Below, piece by piece: positions 59,145 to 64,000 of a stretch of DNA of 64,000 nt. The stretch's first letter is position 1; every line of letters begins with the position of its first letter. A program made the position numbers and the translations under genes. This DNA is from Gordionus sp. m RMFG-2023 (taxonomy: Eukaryota > Nematomorpha > Gordioida > Chordodea > Parachordodidae). The DNA lies in assembly GCF_954871325.1 (NCBI RefSeq), contig NC_088777.1, positions 48,585,366 through 48,649,365 on the forward strand. The letters are read 5' to 3'. The notes beneath the pieces are model-generated. The model ran no database searches, was not told the DNA's origin, and saw nothing but the letters and a program-made list of their open reading frames with translations.

Positions 59145-59869
59145 CTAATCATACGTATAGAATAATTATAAATTTATATATTTTTTTGATATTAATAAAA
59201 AGTTTAACATTAGGGAGAGGGAGAAAGATTTTAATGAATTTGGTTATTATAATAATTGGGATAGAAAAATGGGTGCTTAGAAGCCCACTATTGTAAATAA
59301 TTTGTGTCATATTTTAGCATTTCTAATTTCCAGTAGGCCTAAAACAAATTATTTGTTATTTGATATTCGATTCGATTCGTATTTTACGAATACGAATAAC
59401 ACAATTATTCGATTCGAAATTTCGAATCGAATATGAATTATGAGGAAAATTATTCGTACTATTCGAAATTATTTATATATAAATATTCGTAATTAGTCGC
59501 AAATATTTTATTGCAAGTAAAATAAAAAGAAGTAATTAAATTTTCCTAGTGGATATCATTTCGTTTTATTTTATTTCCTATTATCAAATATCAAATCGTA
59601 AGTTATATTTGCTGAAAAAGTTTAATGGAAGAAAAGGAAAAGCTTCAAATTTTATTTTGATTGTTTCTCTTTAATCATTTTTGATGTTATGAACAAGTCA
59701 AAACATTTTTATAGAGTGTGCCTCTTTCCCATATTCTCGAGCTCCTGGCAGATAAATATTTAAAAATTTTTGACTAGTTCTTATTATTTGATTAGGAAAA
59801 TCCTTTCCCATTTAGTAACCTTATTTTTGGCAAATTTTAAAGACAATCTAATTCAGATAGTGCATTATA

Positions 59870-60690
59870 ATATCTTCATCCTCTATTACAATGTCATAAT
59901 CACCTCTAAAAATTATATTAATAATTAAATAAAGGAAATTTATGCTACTAAAGTATTTTTATATATTAAATAAAATCTATAATGAAATACTTTTTAAAAT
60001 TTTGTTATATTTTATATGCAAATATTTAAAATGTAGATATTTTAAATAGATTATAATTTTAAAAATTTTATTTTGTCATAATCACCTTCACCTCTAATAA
60101 AATGATATTAATAATAAAAATAAATACATGATTAAATAGAGGAAATTTATGCTACTAAAGTATTTTTAATAAATAAAATCTATAATGAAATACTTTCTAA
60201 AATTTTGTTATATTTTATATGCAAATATTTAAAATGTAGATATTTTATATAGATTATAATTTTAAAAATTTTATTTTGTCATAATCCCTTCACCTCTAAT
60301 AAAATGATATTATTAATAAAAATCAATACATTATTAAATAAAGTAAATTTATGCTACTAAAGTATTTTTAATAAATAATATCTATAATGAAATATTTTGT
60401 AAAATTTTGTTATATTTTATATGTAAATATTTAAAATAAATTTTAAATTGTAGATATTTTATATAGATTATAATTTTAAAAATTTTATTTTGTCATAATC
60501 ACCTTCACCTCTAATAAAATGATATTAATAATAAAAATAAATACATAAGGAAATTTATGCTACTAAAGTATTTTTATATAATAAATAAAATCAATAATGA
60601 AATACTCTCTAAAATGTGTTATATATTATGCAAATATTTAAAATAAATTTTAAAATGTAGATATTTTTTATAGATTATTTTAAAATTTTT
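59870..60690. repeat. About 205-bp tandem repeat inside the hAT element
   Basis: Four copies, seen by the phrase TTTATGCTACTAAAGTATTT at about 59938, 60145, 60347 and 60553. Each copy also contains TTTTGTCATAATC and CACCTCTAAT. Confidence 0.85.
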
Positions 60691-61009
60691 ATTATATAAA
60701 AACTATTTAAAAAATGTAAGTAAACAATTACATAAATATAAATTTAAAAAAATATATAAATAATACACTGTACTTTGATTAAAATAGTATTTCCATAAAT
60801 TTTAAGAATTAATACAAAAATTATATAAATGTTATAACTAAAAATTTATTTTACAAAAATAAATATTATTTAAAACTAATATTATCATATTGCTATTTTT
60901 GATTTGAATTTATAAAGAAAGGTCTAATTTTCTCTAAGGTTTTGCTAATTCATAATAGGAATAAAAATAGTTAATTAAAATAATTTTATTTTTTAAAAAA
61001 AGACCCCAC

Positions 61010-61024
61010 CCCCCCCCCCCCCCC
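61010..61024. repeat. Poly-C run
   Basis: A homopolymer of C around 61008-61024 inside the hAT element, upstream of the transposase remains. Its length is prone to sequencing error. Confidence 0.8.
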
Positions 61025-61261
61025 ATGCCTATGCCACTGTTTAATTAATTTACTGTTTTTTTCTTTCAGCTTCTAATGTGTCATTAATCTGGAATTTCAG
61101 GAAGGATGGTAAACTTGGATTTTATATGATATAATGTTAAAATATATTCAAAGATCAATTAGAAAATCTTGATGGAAGAAGATGTGGTGAAGAACATAGT
61201 CGATCCTTAAATAGTTCAAGATCTACATCAATCTCTGATCAAACTGAACCTTTTAATGCTA

Positions 61262-62945
61262 GGCGGAAAAATTCTTTAATATGGAATCATTATCTCCATG
61301 ATGCTAAAAAAGAAACAGCTAAATGTAAAATATGCAATGTGGAGATAATGTGCAAGAAAAAAACTACGTCAGCACTAATTAAAACAAAAGATTTCATCAA
61401 AAACAAAATAATACTATTAGAAACTATTTAAATGATATACCCAAAACAAATGCTGATGATGTTAAGCATTATTTATTAAAAAATTTTCTAAAGTCAAATA
61501 TACCTTTAAAATTCTCGCCACTCAGGAATTAAAGTCCTTTGTTAGAGCTTTAAATCCTGAAATAAAAATATGCTCAATACCGTCAATTAAACTACATATG
61601 AATGAAATTTTTAATAAAGAATTCAATAAAGTTTAAATAATTATAAATTATTTAAAATGCCAAATTAACTTTACAACTGATATATGGTCAAGACCTACTA
61701 ATGTACCATTTTTAGGGTTGACCTGCCACTTTATTGATGAAAAATGGGAGATGAAATCATTGTTATTGGATATAGTTCCATTTACTGATTCGCATTCTGG
61801 TGAAAATATTTATAGAGAGTTTTCTAAAATTAGAAAAAATTATAATATCGACATAAGTAAGATAACAATTACTTGCGATAATGCTAGCTCTAATTCTACT
61901 TTCATAAAAATTCTTCGTATAAAAAACCCAAATTGTGAAATTTTACATGTGCGATGTTTTGCACATGTACTCAATTTAGTAGTACAGGAAATACTTAAGA
62001 AAGTAGACAGGCAAGCATCAAAATTAAGAACAATCATAAAGATTATTCGCAATTCTTTTACAAAGACAAATATTATGCAAAATGTGTGCTCCTCCCTACT
62101 TCCCCCTATGAAATATTTAAAATTAAAATTAGACACATCCTACAGATGGAATAGCTCTTATTTAATGGTCGAAAGAGCTATTAAAATGAGAAGGGCTATT
62201 GATGAAGTTGTGACTCAGATGTATGATGATATATCTGATATCGAAGAAAGAAAACTGAGCGAAGTAATATAATTTTATTTACTAATTATTATTTTTTATC
62301 AGGATGATTGGACTACTTTAATAAACATACAAAACAAATTAAAGACTTTTTTTGATTTTACCGAAGATATATGTGGTGACACATATCCTACCCTAAATCT
62401 TGTCATCCCTTTCTATGTTTCTTTAATCGAACATTTAAATTCATTTGATCTCGATTTTATAAACTCTATCAGTGCGATTGAGAAAATAGAAACTTATTAT
62501 AACTTAACAAATATTCACACTATAATATCAACAATACTGGATCCTAGACTAAAAATGGAATTTTTTGAGCAACTACCAACTACATATAACATAGACACGA
62601 CAAATCTATTAGAAAAATTTAAAGATGTATATAATGATTACAAAATAAAATATATCAAATCAACATCAGTTAACCCAAAATAGTACAGTCGAACATGGAT
62701 AGAATTTTTAATCAAAATAACATCGCATCAGTACGTGAGGTGGAGACATATCTTAACGAAATAAGAGAGATTGCATGGGGATCGTTTTCCTGTGTTGTCG
62801 AAAATGGCAACTGATATATTGTCAATTCAGGGATCTTCGGCTTTATGTGAGCGGTTGTTCTCAATAGGAACAAATATGATAATGAAAAATAGAATGTCTT
62901 TGAAGAAGGAAACTATTAGAAAGACTTTATGCTTAAATTTATATT
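61262..62945 (+). pseudogene. hAT transposase, broken
   Basis: In order: a BED-type finger start at 61262-61400 (LIWNHYLHDAKKETAKCKIC) whose expected His pair is not visible; a catalytic-core piece at 61718-62272 (GLTCHFIDEKW, ITCDNASSN, HVRCFAHVLNLVVQ, SYRWNSSYLMVER); a further piece from 62303 (DDWTTLINIQNKLKTFFDF), ending in a stop near 62681; and the C-terminal dimerisation region at 62771-62977 (GSSALCERLFSIGTN). A 39-base GT...AG gap at 62264-62302 may be a tiny intron or an insertion. The frame is disrupted at several points. Confidence 0.88.
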
Positions 62946-63376
62946 TTTGTGTATTATTTTCTATTTTTATAAAATGAGATTATTGTACATTTTTAGAAAA
63001 TTTTAATAAAATTAGAATATTAGATTGAAGAAATAGTTTAAATATCTTTTTATAAGCAATTCTAATTCTAAAAATCGAATATTTTGGTCAATTTGTTTTG
63101 TTAACGTTATATGAAATCATTGGGTTTTATTTCGTTTATTTTCTATAAATTTTTATATTTTAATGACAATTAGTTTAGAGAATCCTTAAAAGTGTCATCT
63201 TTAAACATCTGTAAAAATTTTTTTGCAAAATATAAGCTTTAGAAAAATTTTCGAATCGAATATTCGACGAATCGAATCGAATATTCGACTAATCGAAACG
63301 AATAATGATTTTATTATTCGTACGAATACGAATAGCGCAATTATTCGATTCGTTTTTTTGTAGGCCTAATTTCCAG

Positions 63377-63930
63377 GCATCATTTTTTTTTCTTTCTTTT
63401 TTTTATTAATTTTAATTTCAAATATGCTAAAAAAAAAATTATAAAATAAAGCGCATTTCAATGACTGAACTATAAAATTAAGTAGGTTATTTATTTTTTT
63501 TTTAATATTTTATTGGAAAATAATAATTTGAGTTTCCGTATCGTAAGTGTGCAGTAAAAATTTTCAGTTATAAGCATATCTTTTTTTCTCCAGTATTTTA
63601 ATACTTTACAATATTTTAATGGATTTTTCAGAAAATTTACTTCCCCCTCCCCCTTTTATTTTAGTCGTATTAGCAGATAGAACAAACTATTATTTAATAA
63701 TTTATCAGTAAAGAATAAATTTATTCAGCCACACTAAACCTCTGTCCAGATCTAATATATTCATAAATACCCCACCACTAGCCCAAATCAACCCACCTAC
63801 CATATTTTAAAGGTAATAAGTAATACATTTATTATAATTAATTAGATAAATTCTCCTTGTAGTTCAATTTTTATGTGCATTTAATAAATATTAGACACGA
63901 CGGGTTTTTAAATAAAAAATTAACCATAAC
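63377..63930. other. Intron upstream of the hAT insertion
   Basis: AT-rich. I see no exon in it; the next upstream exon of the gene must lie beyond the window or be too diverged to see. Confidence 0.45.
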
Positions 63931-64000
63931 TAGTGTTGTTGAACGGTTTCGATTTGGTCCTATTTTTTAAAAAACGATCAACTTCAATATTTTAGACAGA
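63931..64000. mobile_element. hAT-type MITE cut by the window edge
   Basis: It starts TAGTGTTGTTGAACGG and matches the left end of the elements at 26474 and 27716. The right end is outside. Confidence 0.65.

Larger units (their letters stand above)
59334..63368 (+). mobile_element. 4.0-kb hAT transposon with decayed transposase
   Basis: Both ends are the palindrome TAGGCCTA. Perfect 8-bp target duplications ATTTCCAG lie at 59326-59333 and 63369-63376. The subterminal regions are packed with ATTCGATTCG / CGAATCGAAT motifs, as expected for transposase-binding sites. The left 1.7 kb is AT-rich with an internal tandem repeat; the right 2.3 kb carries the transposase remains. It sits in the intron upstream of e1. 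Confidence 0.93.

Noticed and set aside
1-64000. Promoters, operons, tRNA/rRNA genes, CRISPR arrays
   Set aside because: Nothing convincing was found. The window is the interior of one eukaryotic gene, and AT-rich TATA-like words are too common here to mean anything.

Overview
This window is one stretch of an AT-rich animal nuclear genome. Nearly all of it lies inside a single very large minus-strand gene. I reconstructed 60 consecutive coding exons (plus three extra copies of one exon) between 59144 and 534, bounded by GT-AG introns whose phases all match. They join into one open frame of about 10.3 kb (about 3,440 residues). The product is a chain of immunoglobulin-like (Ig) and fibronectin type III (FN3) domains with a Lys/Glu/Pro/Val-rich (PEVK-like) segment. 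That is the plan of the twitchin/projectin/titin family of giant muscle proteins. Neither start nor stop codon nor kinase domain is in the window, so the gene continues past both edges. The Ig-FN3-FN3 order and the invertebrate-type transposons point to a bilaterian invertebrate; I cannot name the species.

Layout in gene order (high to low coordinates). At 64000-59145 lies intron with a 4.0-kb hAT transposon. Exons at 59144-55013 encode FN3 domains, and a 1.1-kb exon (55013-53873) finishes one FN3 and encodes the PEVK-like segment. Two short Lys/Glu/Pro linker exons follow (51.9-51.3 kb). Next comes the most striking feature: five tandem copies (A-E, 50.9-31.6 kb) of a genomic cassette. The complete form has five exons and 699 coding bases (233 residues: one Ig, one FN3, one Lys/Glu/Pro linker). 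Introns of copies B-E are also recognisably homologous, so whole genomic blocks were duplicated. Three large retroelements then inserted into different copies: a LINE in B, a small LTR element in C, and an RTE-like LINE between D and E.

From 31.2 to 24.5 kb the gene returns to single-copy FN3/Ig exons. At 23.7-18.3 kb one half-Ig exon is present in four in-phase copies, each in a repeat unit that also carries LINE fragments and a backwards copy of a downstream exon (e48). At 12.5-13.9 kb a large palindrome holds two exons in both orientations; the gene-sense copy of one FN3 exon is damaged while the intact copy points the wrong way. From 12.5 kb to 0.5 kb the exons encode regular Ig-FN3-FN3 groups, with unusual acidic and basic insertions.

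The introns hold many transposons whose ends can be fixed by target-site duplications: the hAT element, several small hAT-type elements, a terminal-repeat LTR element, LINEs and foldback elements. I found no tRNA, rRNA, CRISPR array, operon or promoter that I could support. Exon boundaries were read by eye from splice motifs, phase and domain sense; they are predictions without transcript evidence.
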